Notes: generated by a model not told the origin, from the letters alone. Counted from the stretch's first letter, positions 36,500-48,279 are shown. The stretch: 64,000 bases of DNA from Albula goreensis (GCA_022829145.1 CM040746.1:31435712-31499711), one strand, 5' to 3'. A program made the numbers and translations.

Positions 36500-37240
36500 T
36501 CTATAATTTAGTCAAAATGTAAGGAAATATTTTGCCTCAAGCAAAATAAGAGACTGAAAGTATTATTTTATCTGTCTGGTGGGATACCTGTCTGGGGATG
36601 TGAACTATGGGTCTATTTCTGGCAGAAAGTGGCATTAGAGAGTAAATAACCACTTTCAACATGAAAAATTTAATTAAGTTTAATTAAGAACAGTCAGCAG
36701 CTTGTTATAATTCAGGGATTGTAACTGCAGTTGAAATAAAAGTCTGCATACACAAGGGACAGCCACTGACATGCTATATTATGAATATTAGCACTGGTTG
36801 ACTATTAAGAAGACTGGTTGACCAATAAGCATTCAGGAGAGAAGCTGGTCTTTGTTTAAAAATCATGTGTCACTTCCAAGAGATGTTTGCATGTAAGTAC
36901 AAATGGAAGTGCACTGTAATTTGGTGTCATTGATATAAGATCATCATGTTCTGTGATATGAATTTATGTATGGCTCTTGCAGAGTTTTACAAACAAGTAA
37001 CACAATCCTTATGAACAGGAACCATTAATTTATTTATATTTTTATTTATTGTCTGTGTGATAAGATTTTTTTTTAGTTTTTATGGTCTATTATTTATAAT
37101 GAAATGCCATAACAATACATGTAATTAAAAAGACCAATGCAGGAACATACTACTACTACTACAATAATTACTTTACCATATTATGGTCTCTGATTGAACA
37201 ATGTAAACAACAATAGTCAGGAGTTTTTGCTAAATGAGTG
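36500..37240. other. AT-rich non-coding DNA, no gene seen
   Basis: No supported gene. Confidence 0.65.
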
Positions 37241-37245
37241 AGTTT

Positions 37246-37457
37246 CAGGGGAAAAATGTGGTAGCCAACCCTGAACCTGAAGAGCTACTGAGTATATTGG
37301 TTTTCACATTCAATTCTTCAACAAATCTTGACCCAACACCCCCAAGGGAGGTAAGCTGATTGTGCAATCATCGGTACTAATTGATCAATTAAGTGCTGAG
37401 TAGCAACAAAAACCAGCAGAGTCTGAAACTCTTCAGGGCCATGGTTGGCTTCTCCTG
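37246..37457. mobile_element. MITE with terminal inverted repeats, about 212 bp
   Basis: The left end AGCCAACCCTGAACCTGAAG, then AGCTACTGAGTATATTGG, is inverted at the right end. The reverse complement there reads AGCCAACCATGGCCCTGAAG, then AGTTTCAGACTCTGCTGG. Both continue into GTTTT-rich sequence. Outermost bases CAGGGG and CAGGAG fit a hAT-type CAG start. The right-hand AACAAAAACCAGCAGA motif is common in fish MITEs. I could not define a target-site duplication. Confidence 0.65.
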
Positions 37458-37866
37458 GTACAAAGCATCAGAATCAAGAAGATAGAGGTGGATGAGGGGG
37501 AAATGAGGTATAGAAGTCAAGTGAAGATGAGAAAGTTTGGAAAAATGTACTGGGGGCATGAGAATGTTTCTTGTGCCAGATACGAATTTGAAAAGAATGA
37601 GGTGCCGAAACTGGGGCAGTTGGCCAGATCCAACACAATACAAATTAAATTTGCATGGAATTATGCAGATAAATTACTCATTGAGGCTCTGCTTATAGTT
37701 TATAGTTTCACAAATGAGAACATGAACCCATTCTACCTTAATGTTTAGATGTTTATAAAACACAATTTGTAAACTGACTGAGCATACACAGGGGATGACA
37801 GAAGGAACCAAGTAAATGCCTCTGCAGGTGTTTCTACCAAATTATGAAAGTAATTCCAGACCATGC

Positions 37867-37869
<3 letters not shown>

Positions 37870-37942
<73 letters not shown>
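37870..37942. repeat. (GT)n microsatellite, about 36 units
   Basis: A perfect alternating tract of 73 bases. Confidence 0.98.
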
Positions 37943-37943
<1 letters not shown>

Positions 37944-37949
37944 GGTCGG

Positions 37950-38310
37950 TTGCTGGGCCCACAAATAAAAGAAAAATAATTTCAGCCATAAAGGCATGTA
38001 CTCCCTTGGGTGTGTTTTGTAGGAACAACTAGGCCTGTCTAGCCCACCCAAAGTTTGAAACCCAAAAAAACTGACCAGAGTACAGACAGTGACACCATGC
38101 TTCTCTCTTCAATTGTTACATATCTCATGTCATTATTGTTATATATAGTTTTATTTCACATATCGATTTAAGGTATAAACACCTGTACATCACTGCATGC
38201 ATTTGTGTGTCTAATAAACCATCTGCAGGTTTAAAGAATAACATATATTCAAAGCATACATCACACACTCATACACACACAACTGAAAATATGCGCTTGC
38301 ATATTGTCTA
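37950..38310. other. non-coding DNA upstream of the putative promoter
   Basis: CpG-poor and AT-rich, with a short CA run at 38264-38282. No gene seen. Confidence 0.55.
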
Positions 38311-38429
38311 TTTTCTCCAAAGAGCACCGACTCCAACAGGCACCCTCATCGCTGGTGTATTTTCCTGCCACACCCCTTTCTACACAGTGGTACATGGTAC
38401 GTCCCATCGATGCTGATGTAGTGAGTGTG

Positions 38430-38754
38430 TGAGCGGTCTCCGCAACAGCACACACACCAGCTAGAATTGCAGTCGGTGCGCAGCAGAAGCAAAGAGGCAA
38501 AACCGTGTTTCAACGCACGTTTTTGCACTTCTCTCGCGAAGTACAGTAGCTATCCTCCAGTGCTGCATCTGAATAAGACCACTGACCGCATCTGGCGAAG
38601 CAGTCGAGACCAACAAGCGACTTTTGCATCGGTGTTCTTCGAGGATATATGAAGAAAAATCTGTCAAGGATTTTACGTGGGTTTTGCTTAATTCAGATAT
38701 GCTGTGAAGAGATGGAATGGGACTAGCCTTCTGTTATGGCAACACCTCACAAAG
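38430..38754 (+). other. putative first exon (mostly 5' UTR) of an unidentified gene
   Basis: CpG-rich sequence leads to the splice donor AAAG/GTAATA at 38754/38755. A short upstream frame runs from ATG 38649 to TAG 38726 (25 codons). Two later ATGs reach the donor open: 38717 (starts MGLAFCYGNTSQ, donor phase 2) and 38736 (starts MATPHK, donor phase 1). Both have G at -3 and +4. I recognise neither N-terminus, so the exon may be wholly non-coding. The 5' boundary is approximate. Downstream sequence to 64 kb shows no clear second exon, so the first intron would exceed 25 kb, as in many developmental or neuronal genes. Confidence 0.45.
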
Positions 38755-39856
38755 GTAATACCAGCTGTTTCGGTAAAATGATCACGCTGATTTTAGGATT
38801 CTACAGATTACCAGCATACAGACTGGGTGGCATTTTACGCAGTCACTGACATGGTAACTTACTGAAACCCTGTCCAATTGTGTGTGTTCCTAAGATACAG
38901 CTTTTATGATATTACATTTCAGTTTTGGGCACGTTTCCTACGTGGGTCGGTATTGCAATAAATTTTTGCATATAACCTCCTTATGATGAATGCTAACGGG
39001 GCTGTAGTCCATACCAATAATTATTTTCTCAGATGCGGATGCGGCATTTGCCCTGTTGGCTCATGTATAAATATTGAATAGTAACACCTTCATGAACGGA
39101 AAAAAGTTTTCACGCCTTTCGTGAGACCACCGCGTCAATATATTTCATCCTGCGCAATGCCAATATACAGGGGACGAACATCAACTAAAACAAATAGCAT
39201 CGCTTATTTTCTTCAAGTCATTAATCAGATATAAGGAACAAACTTTGGTTCCTTTTCCTCTCAAATCGCGCTTAAGGCTTTATTTTATATGGTCAGGTTA
39301 AGAATTTTTCCGCACGTATTTGGAAGCATTATTGGTATTTTCGCTTCAGACCGTGAGACCATTAAGAGTTTGCCTTCCTTGTCGTTTACATTTATTAACG
39401 TTGGATGGATAACGTCGCTGCGCCTTAATCTGACTTTCTTGATTACATATTTCCTGCATTAATGTTACCGCCGTTGATGATAGTAAGCTGCCATAACGCT
39501 ACCCAGCAAAAATAATGTGACCCAAGGGGCTGACAGCAGTGTCCAGAAGGGTTATCAGTAGTGTCCAGTTATCCGAACTCTCGTGTTTTGTGTTGCTTTT
39601 AAAAGGGAAATAAGAATATGGTATACAAAGGTCCGTACGTACTCAAGTTAAACTAGGCGTTCCTTTTTTCATTTAATGGTTTAATTAAAATTCTGTTTAT
39701 ACGTTGCAATATGGTATAATTAATATGCAACGGAGTGAGAATTTTCTAGTATATACATGCGTCGGGATTTCATCATATGAGTTGATTGTATTATATATCA
39801 GTGATATGTATTATATGTACACATGTTTTTTTTTTATATATTATTAACATGTATTA

Positions 39857-39866
39857 CACACGCACG

Positions 39867-39921
<55 letters not shown>
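39857..39921. repeat. (AC)n microsatellite with ACGC-type start
   Basis: Begins with about three CpG-containing ACGC units, then about 26 AC units. It sits inside the CpG-retaining region, and the preserved CG units fit low methylation. Confidence 0.97.
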
Positions 39922-39922
<1 letters not shown>

Positions 39923-40459
39923 GTGCAACAGGTCAGGGTTCCGGATTTGATGTACACAGATGTGATGTATTATCCCGCCGATCTTTAAAAAATCGACTGC
40001 TGCATCCAAACGCATAAAGTTTATAAAATTGCTTACATATGCGGTTGGGGAGGGATTGCCCAGATCAATTTCGGTCATTCAGTACAGCTAATAAGATACT
40101 TTAGTATCCATAGTATATTGTATTGTAAGGGGAAAACAAATCAAAACGCGCTGATCCGCATACACAATTTAATAGCCATTACATTTGATAAATGCATCTA
40201 AATTAAGTGCAGCCCAAAGAGAATTTGAGGCCCAACGATACGGTCTGTTTTTTAATCTTTTCGTCAGGAACGAAAATGATTATCTGGCAGTCGGCGACTG
40301 TTATTACCAAGTCAGTGGGAATTGACAACATTACTCATGTAAGTGTTTTTTTTCCTGTATGTGTTTTTGCGCTGTCCATTCCATTCAGGTATTTTGTGAG
40401 TAATTTCTTCCGGTTCAATTTTTTGGTTGACGCTGAATTGTCTATCCCTTGACTGAGTT

Positions 40460-41460
40460 TATAAATGAGTAGTAGACGCGTCTAAATGACTGTTGTAAAA
40501 AAAAACATGTCTAAAATATTACGTACCTGTACATACTGCAGATTGATTTATTATTTCCTATTTTTGTTTTTCTGTTGTTGTCAATTCCCATATTATGAAA
40601 ATCTACACCAGTCATGGTAACACAAAAATATAAATTAAACCCTGTAAGTAAAGGTGTTTACAATAGCACACACAGACAGCGTTCACTTGTTTTCACTGGC
40701 ATACGACTGAAGTTGTTTAATCTAGCTCATAATTATACTAATTTATTCAGTGTTGAAGGGAAAATTGCAAATGTAATTTCCCGTAAGATGAGCATAATTA
40801 CATCACATCTTGTAAGGAACACTGAGTACCTTGATAGCTTTGCACGATTATTGCCAAGCCATCATTTATAACAAAACTGACTTGCTTGTTGATATGAAAT
40901 GAATTGAGGAAAGGGGACATTTAGTAGAAAAAAAGCAGGCAAACAAACAAGCACTTGACTCCTGGAACAAAATATTGATTGGTGCAGGGTTTCAAGCCAT
41001 GTGCAATATAGGTGCAATTCATTCCCTTTAATTATTTGGTATACCATTTAACTCTTGCAGTTTTCTTCCTAAAGATAGGGGGAGCTCTATCCTCATTGGA
41101 GAAGAAATATATGTTTACAAGAGTTTATCCAGAATTTACATTGTAAATCAAAACAAGTTAAAGCATCCGTCCATTCTCTCATGTAATTTTCAGGTCATTG
41201 CCATTTATCAAAGTGTTGATTGTGTTTCTTGTTTCTCTCTTACTGTTTGAAATTCGTTGCTGTGTACTACAGTGCATTGCAGTTTTCAAAGAAATATACA
41301 GGTTCTGTTGCCAGTCATCTAAGCAAGGTGAAGTTTGGTAGAATGAAAACTTCAGAGAGGTCAGTGAAAGCCTTGATCACATTATAGTTTAATTGTATTT
41401 CACTGAAGCACTGTTAATGAAGGCTTTTACAGTTTAAGGACCAGAGATTAATTTGTTTTC
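40460..41460. other. AT-rich non-coding DNA, no gene seen
   Basis: No supported gene. CpG density drops back to background here. The frames at 40207-40452 and 40614-40871 are not recognised. Confidence 0.6.
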
Positions 41461-41465
41461 GTCAA

Positions 41466-41545
41466 AGAGCTAGAGAGAGAGTGAGAGAGAGAGAATGAAT
41501 GAGAGAGATAGAGTGGGAGAGAGGGAAAGAGAGCGGGTGAGCAGA
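41466..41545. repeat. GA-rich low-complexity tract
   Basis: GAGA runs with AATG and GGGA interruptions. Confidence 0.85.
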
Positions 41546-41579
41546 TGGGAGCCTATCAGCAGAGTGTGATGTGTCAGGG

Positions 41580-41790
41580 AATGGTGGGAGCAGGGAGAGC
41601 TGGAGTTCTTTAGCACGCCGAATCGCGGCTCTAAGATTAAAGACTTTCATTTGCAACGGGGGATCAGATGAGTCTCTAAGCCTTCGTGCCTCTTGATGCT
41701 GCTTAAGTGCTGCTGCTTTTTCAATTGCGACGCTAATAAAATCGGGTCTGTCCACACCCCGCAAACCACTGCACGTCACACGGTATTAAC
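41580..41790. promoter_or_regulatory. CpG-dense islet with helical minus-strand frame
   Basis: About 12 CpGs in 190 bases, including CACGCCGAATCGCGGCTC, CAATTGCGACGCTAATAAAA and CACGTCACACGG. The minus strand has a frame (41779-41462, no ATG at its start) reading FISVAIEKAAALKQHQEA and later FNLRAAIRRAKELQ, which is striking for an amphipathic helix. An AG dinucleotide precedes ACCCGATTTT, but without a good pyrimidine tract. An enhancer-type element is more likely than an exon. Confidence 0.35.
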
Positions 41791-41799
41791 ACAGTCATG

Positions 41800-43470
41800 A
41801 AAGGCAGTGGATGAAAGGTAGAGGGTCTCACTTTCAATCTACACTCATGTCAGTCTCCCAGGAATCATCTATTTGTACTGTTTAAAAAGACTAGCCCAAA
41901 ATGTGGCTAAATTAAGAGTGTCTCCTTTCCAGCTTTGGAGGAAGGCTTGTCCTCAAAAAGAGCAAACCTGCATTTTGCTTGATGGTCTTTGTGACCACTG
42001 CGTTTGAATTTTGGGAAACCCTTGTGGTTAATTTGCTCTGGTTCACTTGGTTAAATGTGATGTTGTGATACTGTGTTGGACTGAACAAAACCTAAGGGTA
42101 TAGAGATAGGGATTGGGTTCCAAAGCTTCATACCGACTGTCTTGACTGTTTTGCTGTTATGAGGGGGGATAGATGAAAACAACAAAAAGCCAGTCACTGC
42201 AGTAGCATGGAGCAGACCTTCAGGCTAGCTTTTAAATTCCCCTGTATTCACTCTTTATCCAGGGATGGAGGATAACAGAATTTCACATGCAAACTAAAAA
42301 CCATCTCATTCTGCTACCATTTACAGTTGTGGTGCAGTGGCATGTGTGGCCACTATGACAGGTTGTAACTGGAAGAGAACACCAAGAATGAGATGAAAGA
42401 AAAGCTGGCCCCAAATATTTTATCAACCCCTTTTTGGGGAAAAGGATGGAAATACCTTACTCAAACAACATAGAATAAGTACAAACAAAAACCAGTGCAG
42501 CCAACAAGAGAACCAAAAACAAAAGCCACCAAAAAATTGTCATTTCAGCCTGACAGACTGTGCTTTAAATAGAGGGCCTAAATGAAGCTGGTGGCTGACA
42601 CCTGGGTTGATTAGAAATCCACCACAGGCAAGACTGCCTGTCCGTAAGGCTGCTGCTGTAGCAAGTTCCTGCATTCTCTTCAGGCTGAGGGAGGGAACAG
42701 GAACTGACAGCAGGCCAATGGGAAGAGCTTGCTGTTCCCTCCAGTTCTGGAGCCACACAATGCAGTGGCATTCTTGTGACAATAGAGGAGACCCCACAAA
42801 ATGGAATCACTTTCCATGTTTTCATGAATATTAATATTTCATCCAAAAAGATCATATGTGAGACTAAATGACTGGCTCATTTGGAATAAAACACTGGAAA
42901 CAGTTCTGCATGTTATGATTCCAAGTAAAAGAAATTATATATTCCATTAATATTGCATTAATGAGTTGCACTCATGTCATTACAGTCATGCTCAGAATGT
43001 GTATTCCACTGAGTTTAATTAAGTATGCATGTGTGTACATCATAAATAACTGTACGAAGCTGCCTGACGTTAACACAGTGCATTTTGAATACATGATACA
43101 TTTAATACAATAAATGTGAATTCATTTTTTATTATGTGAATGATAATGAAAACTCAAATTCTCAGTGGATCCTGTAGTGGACCCTGTAGGTGTTTCAGCT
43201 TTGTAAGAAAAGGCACAGTAGTCATACAGTTATATTAGGCTCCAAATTAGGGCAGGGGGCAGAATTCTGTAACAGGATGATACACAAAAGCATTCAACCT
43301 CTGGCCACCTACATTTAACTGCAAATATTTAATGGAATCTTACAGTTAAAAATATCCAATCAAAAATACTTCACATAAAAACTTTTTTTTAGAGACAAAC
43401 AAACATAATTTATAATGTGTTCTTTTCATTCTGAAATATAATACCAGCTACCCTTAAAAACAGTGAAGAT
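41800..43470. other. AT-rich non-coding DNA, no gene seen
   Basis: No supported gene. Around 42640-42800 the sequence is GC-richer, with overlapping featureless frames on both strands. Confidence 0.6.
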
Positions 43471-43479
43471 GTGATTGAA

Positions 43480-43740
43480 TATGCTTTTGCCTGTGTGCTT
43501 GTGATGGAGGACAGTGTTGCTGTAAATGTAAGGCATAATGCTGCCTTTGGTTCATTTCTGGACGGGCAGAGGAGACGGGCCGTATGCGGCCCTCATGCCC
43601 CGCCAGGCCCTCAGCTTTGCAGGGCATCCTTTGCCAATGGAGGGCTGCGTTGACTGTTTAATGACAGGACTTCCACAGTGCAAGGCAGCAAACCAGGTTG
43701 CATATTCACAGTCGACACTCCCGTTGTGAGCTTGACCCTT
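43480..43740. promoter_or_regulatory. candidate conserved non-coding element, CpG-rich islet
   Basis: GGACGGGCAGAGGAGACGGG, CCGTATGCGGCCCTCATGCC and CAGTCGACACTCCCG give about nine CpGs in 180 bases. Several short frames on both strands are open together, which is a composition effect. Confidence 0.3.
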
Positions 43741-43879
43741 ATATTTGTGCTGTTTCTTTTCCACAGCCATTGCAAAGTAGCAATGCATTTAGCCAATGTA
43801 TTGAGATGCTCTTCTGCAGGCGAGGAAGAGCAAAGAAAGCAAAAATGGATAGCGGTTTAGACGAAGGAAAAATTTAGCC

Positions 43880-45000
43880 TAAAACATAAGCATTTGGTGC
43901 AGGGTGACAGGTTAATGCAGTCCCGGATTTTGAGCCAGAAATAGTTTTTTTGTACTTAATTAAGGATTCTGACTCTGGTGAATATCCGATGTGGAAAGTG
44001 AGACTAAAAGCATGCCATATATTTTTTTCTGCTTGACTTGTTATACTTTTTTGAAAAGATGTTTTGTCTGAAAGGGTAGACATACATCTATTATGAAATT
44101 GTTTGTCCATGTGAATTTCAATGTAGGGATAGCTGACAAGTACCCAATATAATTTAAAGAACTCAAAAACTGAAGAACTCAGTGTGAAGAGTCAATGACT
44201 ATGATTGGCATTTAATTTTGTTATGATTTTACAGAGTTTTATTTAATTTCTTGATACATTACAATGCTTCTGAAATTTTATGGAAGGAGGGGGGAGTTTT
44301 GTACCTAAGGAACCTTTTGCTCATTAGCTTGGAAAAAGAGGTAAACAGCCTACTGTCAAATGGAAGAGTATCTCAGTTGATAGCACAATTATAAAATGGT
44401 CATTGAGAAAATGTCAATAGTGCCAAAAAAATCCACAAAATTCCAAAAAGTGCCCTAGGAAATGTTCCTATTCAGAATGATCCTGGAATTTCGCAACCCT
44501 GTTGGCTGCACTGTATGTGTTAGTCTGAAAAACAAAATGGTCTCTGGCTGTCAGAATGTACTGCCTCAGTGCCCTTTGTAATTAAACTTTGATTAATATT
44601 TATCCAACTCAGAACTGACATTTTGCCTCTTATTAAATCTTTTTTTCTTAAATGTCAGTTGGAGCTATCTGGGAATTTGAGTTTATTAGCTGCATTTTGA
44701 CATTCAGCTACACTTTTTTGGGATGGTCTGTTTCATGCAATGTATGCTTTGCAAATTAGCTGGCTGAATAATATCAGTTTTCATCTGACTAAGAGTGTGC
44801 TAACTTGTGATAACACCAAGTATCAATCATTGCAAAGTTTGTATATATATTTTGGGATTATTCATTGAAGCTCTTTCAGGAGGTTAGGTCAGCACAAGAG
44901 CTGTTATTGAACTGAATAACAGACATGAAATTTTGTACTAATATTCGAATGTACTTTCAGTACCGTCTGTTGACTGTTGGCTGAATAACCTGATCCTCAC
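43880..45000. other. AT-rich non-coding DNA, no gene seen
   Basis: No supported gene. CCTGGAATTTCGCAACCCTG at about 44480 may be a terminus of an old transposon, but no partner end is found. Confidence 0.6.
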
Positions 45001-45116
45001 AGTGAATGTCGATATTTTCTTATGTTTACCATACCACACCATATCATTCTCTGTACAACTCTGCACTATATATTTATTTGATTTTGGAGAACTTTTTATT
45101 ACAGCAATTTTACCCT

Positions 45117-45118
<2 letters not shown>

Positions 45119-45166
<48 letters not shown>
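45119..45166. repeat. (TC)n microsatellite, about 24 units
   Basis: A perfect CT tract followed by short CTGT units. Confidence 0.97.
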
Positions 45167-45172
<6 letters not shown>

Positions 45173-45589
45173 CTGTCTCTCATACACACTCACATTCACA
45201 CATTCAAATGAGAAACTCTTAAATGAATCAATTAAAATTGATTATTATGATTTCTATTATTTATTACAGATATACAGATAATTATTTATGAAATTAAGAC
45301 AGTTTCACGATAAATCCTGGTGCAGCATTGTTCTCAGCAGGTCTTAGTTTTGTAGGGACATCATGGCAAATTTATGTTTTGAGAACCCTTGTCAAATAAT
45401 TTCAGCTGGCCCCTCAAACCGAGGGGGCTTGTATATTGTTGTGACTTGACTGTTAAGGCAGAGGTGCGTAATATATGAAGCCTTGACAGGGGGCTACTCA
45501 GTGAGTTATCTCTGCTATAAAGAGGATATTAGTATCATACTGTAACTCTTCTCTGTGTCCTTTACAGTAGAGCGACTCAATAAATCACA

Positions 45590-45730
45590 TGGAAATACCT
45601 GACTTGAACCCGCTGGTGCTCTGCCACCTTCTGAGAGCTCTCTATCCGAAGGCCCGCCATGCTAACCGCATTTAATGTCAGAATATTGATGGCTCTGATT
45701 AAAACCCTCGCAATATCGTGCTTTGATCTG
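45590..45730. promoter_or_regulatory. candidate conserved non-coding element
   Basis: Contains CTATCCGAAGGCCCGCCATG, GCTAACCGCATTTAATGTC and CCTCGCAATATCGTGC. CpGs are kept beside TAAT words and there are no simple repeats. Confidence 0.3.
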
Positions 45731-45820
45731 TGAGAAGAAGAATGGAAACCATCCAAATCTGTGTGCCATCAAGCTCTTGTTTATTTATTTTTCACGGAGT
45801 CCAATTTTAAATATAAAAGA

Positions 45821-45841
45821 TGTGTGTGTGTGTGTGTGTGT
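45821..45841. repeat. short (GT)n microsatellite
   Basis: About ten GT units. Confidence 0.9.
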
Positions 45842-46254
45842 TTGTGACACTTGTGCAGTAGGATCTATTATTTGTTGCTCATGGAATTGTTTAGTAGTTT
45901 CTCACATATGGATTACGTCATTTCTGTGTTGAATTGTGATGGAATCGGGCGTGCTCAGTTAATGCACAGGCCTTGTCAGACACCACTGTGCATACATTTG
46001 GTGGTCTGATTCCTGTGTTTCAGGAGGATTCTTACAGGGTGCTGTTGACATCATTAACAGGAACCCCATATACCATTTTCTCTGGTTACGAATAACCTCA
46101 GACACACACATTACATGAAGACAAATATAGTTTCATGGTGTCGAGGATGTAAGTGATGACTGCTTCAGTTATCTATGTGGTCATAAACATCGTCATGTTT
46201 TCATAATAATGTCAAAATCAAAAGGAAAATCCCTGCAATGTATCTTCAGACCTT

Positions 46255-46616
46255 GCACTCTTGTCAGACCACTTCATGGCAGTTTCTCTCTCAGCTGAGT
46301 CACTGTACATCTCTCTGCGCAGTCTGAAACTGCACCTGTTTAAATGCCATCTTGGCTCAACTTTGCTCCTGAATGCTGAGCATTCGTTCTGTTTATTCTA
46401 CCTTTTTGTCATCCATATTGTGTCATCATTATTTCCTCATACCAGCTTTTTCCCAGTTTCCTTCTATAGTACTTGGTATGCAAGGATGATGAAGTCACTG
46501 CTACTCATGGTTGCAACACTAACAACATGACATTTTCCCTTTCTTTGCCTAAACCAGTTAAATGCACTTTTGTGAATCAACCTTTGGTAAGGTTGTCTGC
46601 TGAACACCTAAAATAT

Positions 46617-46617
<1 letters not shown>
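46255..46617 (+). mobile_element. L2-type LINE 3' end fragment
   Basis: 46290-46350 reads like the C-terminal tail of the L2-type ORF2 (the SLRSLKLHLFKCHLG segment corresponds to the family's F/LRRxLKTHLF). About 250 bases of 3' untranslated sequence follow, ending in CCTTTGGTAAGGTTGTCTGC and TGAACACCTAAAA. This corresponds to the family tail CTTTGGATAAAAGCGTCTGC plus TAAAT. The frame is broken and the 5' part is missing. It directly abuts a CA microsatellite. It is probably the same broad family as 16336-16678 but retains a different portion. Confidence 0.65.

Positions 46618-46702
<85 letters not shown>
46618..46702. repeat. (AC)n microsatellite, about 42 units
   Basis: A perfect tract starting at the last bases of the LINE tail. 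Confidence 0.99.
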
Positions 46703-46704
<2 letters not shown>

Positions 46705-46709
46705 TCATT

Positions 46710-47940
46710 TATTTTAATGGACTGAACATTCATTGTACAGTAGTAGTGAAAGTTTTCCACAGCTTTGAGCTCAGCTGTAGCTTGAACCCAGAGTTGTGTG
46801 CGCTGGCATGATCTTTTGAGTACACTGCTCAGCACAGTCTGCAGTTCCTCTCATCTCTGGGTAAGGATTGTAGAGGTTGAGTTCCTGTTGCCATTTGATG
46901 TTCACTTGTAGAGAACTGTAAAAAGGCTCAACAACCTCCAGGTATTTGCCAAGAAAGATTTCACATGTCACTCCCACACCTGGAATCTGGTAGGCAGAGT
47001 TTGACCAGGGTCACATATTTAAATCCAAAATGTATACCTGCAGTGTGAATGCTCCTTGTGTTTTAACTGAGGGTTAAACATAGCTCAAATTGTAAGTTTG
47101 AAAAGCCCCTTGAAACTGTTGATTTTGTTCTGTACAAGTGGAGCGCAAAATAGCTTGTCTTTTTGTTGCCATCAATTATTGAAACACAAACATTTTTTTC
47201 ATGTTAAGTGTTTTCTTTGATTGCGGTGCCTTTGTTGACAAGCTGTTTTGACCTATTGTATTATTATTATTACTATTGTATTTTGTCAAATCCAAGGGCA
47301 TTACAATTTATTAAGACATTTGTTTAAAATTGAAATATTTATGAGTCTTGAGACATGCAGGCATTTTTTGTTAAGATGAATCATAGTGTTTTTTTCTTGT
47401 TTGTTTGTTTGTTTTGAGCTACATTAAAGTCAGTCTGATAATTAAATTTAGAAAAATAATTCCATTTAATAGCATTTTTAATCCCTTTGCCTTCAGTCGC
47501 CTGCTGTTCACATGTATTACGCTAAGTCTAGGGGGTGAAATGAGTCTACCTGCATTTCTCTTATTTTTTCTCCAAGAAAATAAAAGCTCATAAAAGAGAC
47601 TAGACTCTTAATGGCTGCAATAGTCATTCTCTGCTGGGAGTATGTGTGTAGCATTTCGGAAAAATTTCACAGTTGTAACTTTATTTTAATAATTGTTTAT
47701 TTGAAGTGGTTGGGACTGTCCTCTGGAACTTACATACGCACACAGTTCTGTATCTTAGGTCATTACCTCCTAGACATACACACAGAAAGAAAAAATGTTT
47801 TGCACACTCAACAAAGTTGTGTTATTGTTTTGTGTTTGCTATGTAACAGTTCCCGCCTGTGTCCTTTTATTCTGGAGGGAATGTCTCTCTGCTAAAATAA
47901 TGGCACTCAGCATTCCCAGATTCCTCACTCAAGCATAAGA
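46710..47940. other. non-coding DNA, no gene seen
   Basis: No supported gene. AT-rich with featureless frames. Confidence 0.6.
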
Positions 47941-47946
47941 CCAAAG

Positions 47947-48005
47947 CCTGGATCCAATCAACATTTGTCCTTGACTTTGACAAGTGCTAGATTTGTTTAA
48001 CTGCA
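47947..48005 (+). mobile_element. MITE-like terminal fragment (same family as 61669-61889)
   Basis: CCTGGATCCAATCAACATTT, then GTCCTTGACTTTGA, matches the left terminus at 61669 at 30 of 34 positions. No inverted partner is found in the following 500 bases, so this copy appears truncated. Confidence 0.6.
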
Positions 48006-48239
48006 TTTGCGAAGGAAAAAGAAAGAATGATGAACAATGGCAATATCTTGGCTGAAGCCTAACAGCCGACTCACACCCAGTATTTTGCTGATCAGACCTC
48101 ACTGTTTCTGTAGCTGTTGAGTTCAGAAATTGTATTTGAAAAAGGTTGCAGCAGAGGATGGAGGTTAATTTAATTCCACTTGCTTTTTCTTCACATGGGT
48201 AATTATGTGAAGGAAGATTACAGTGATTTTTTTTTTGGA

Positions 48240-48248
<9 letters not shown>

Positions 48249-48279
<31 letters not shown>

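Larger units (their letters stand above)
38320..40450 (+). promoter_or_regulatory. CpG-retaining region: putative unmethylated promoter
   Basis: By hand count about 80 CpGs in 2.1 kb, versus about 6 in 36001-38000, although the region is not especially G+C-rich. Examples are GCGGTCTCCGCAAC (about 38430), CTCTCGCGAAG, CCACCGCGTC, AACGTCGCTGCGCC and AACGCGCTGATCCGC. In vertebrates such CpG retention marks germline-unmethylated DNA, mostly promoters. A plausible first exon with a donor lies within its 5' part, so the promoter is read as + strand. No clear TATA box is seen, which fits a CpG-type promoter. Confidence 0.6.

Noticed and set aside
44470-44510. TTTCGCAACCCTGTTGGCTGC as a transposon terminus; its inverse partly recurs near 42498 (CAGTGCAGCCAACA)
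   Set aside because: Only about 14 bases are shared, the intervening 2 kb shows no element structure, and no duplication is visible.
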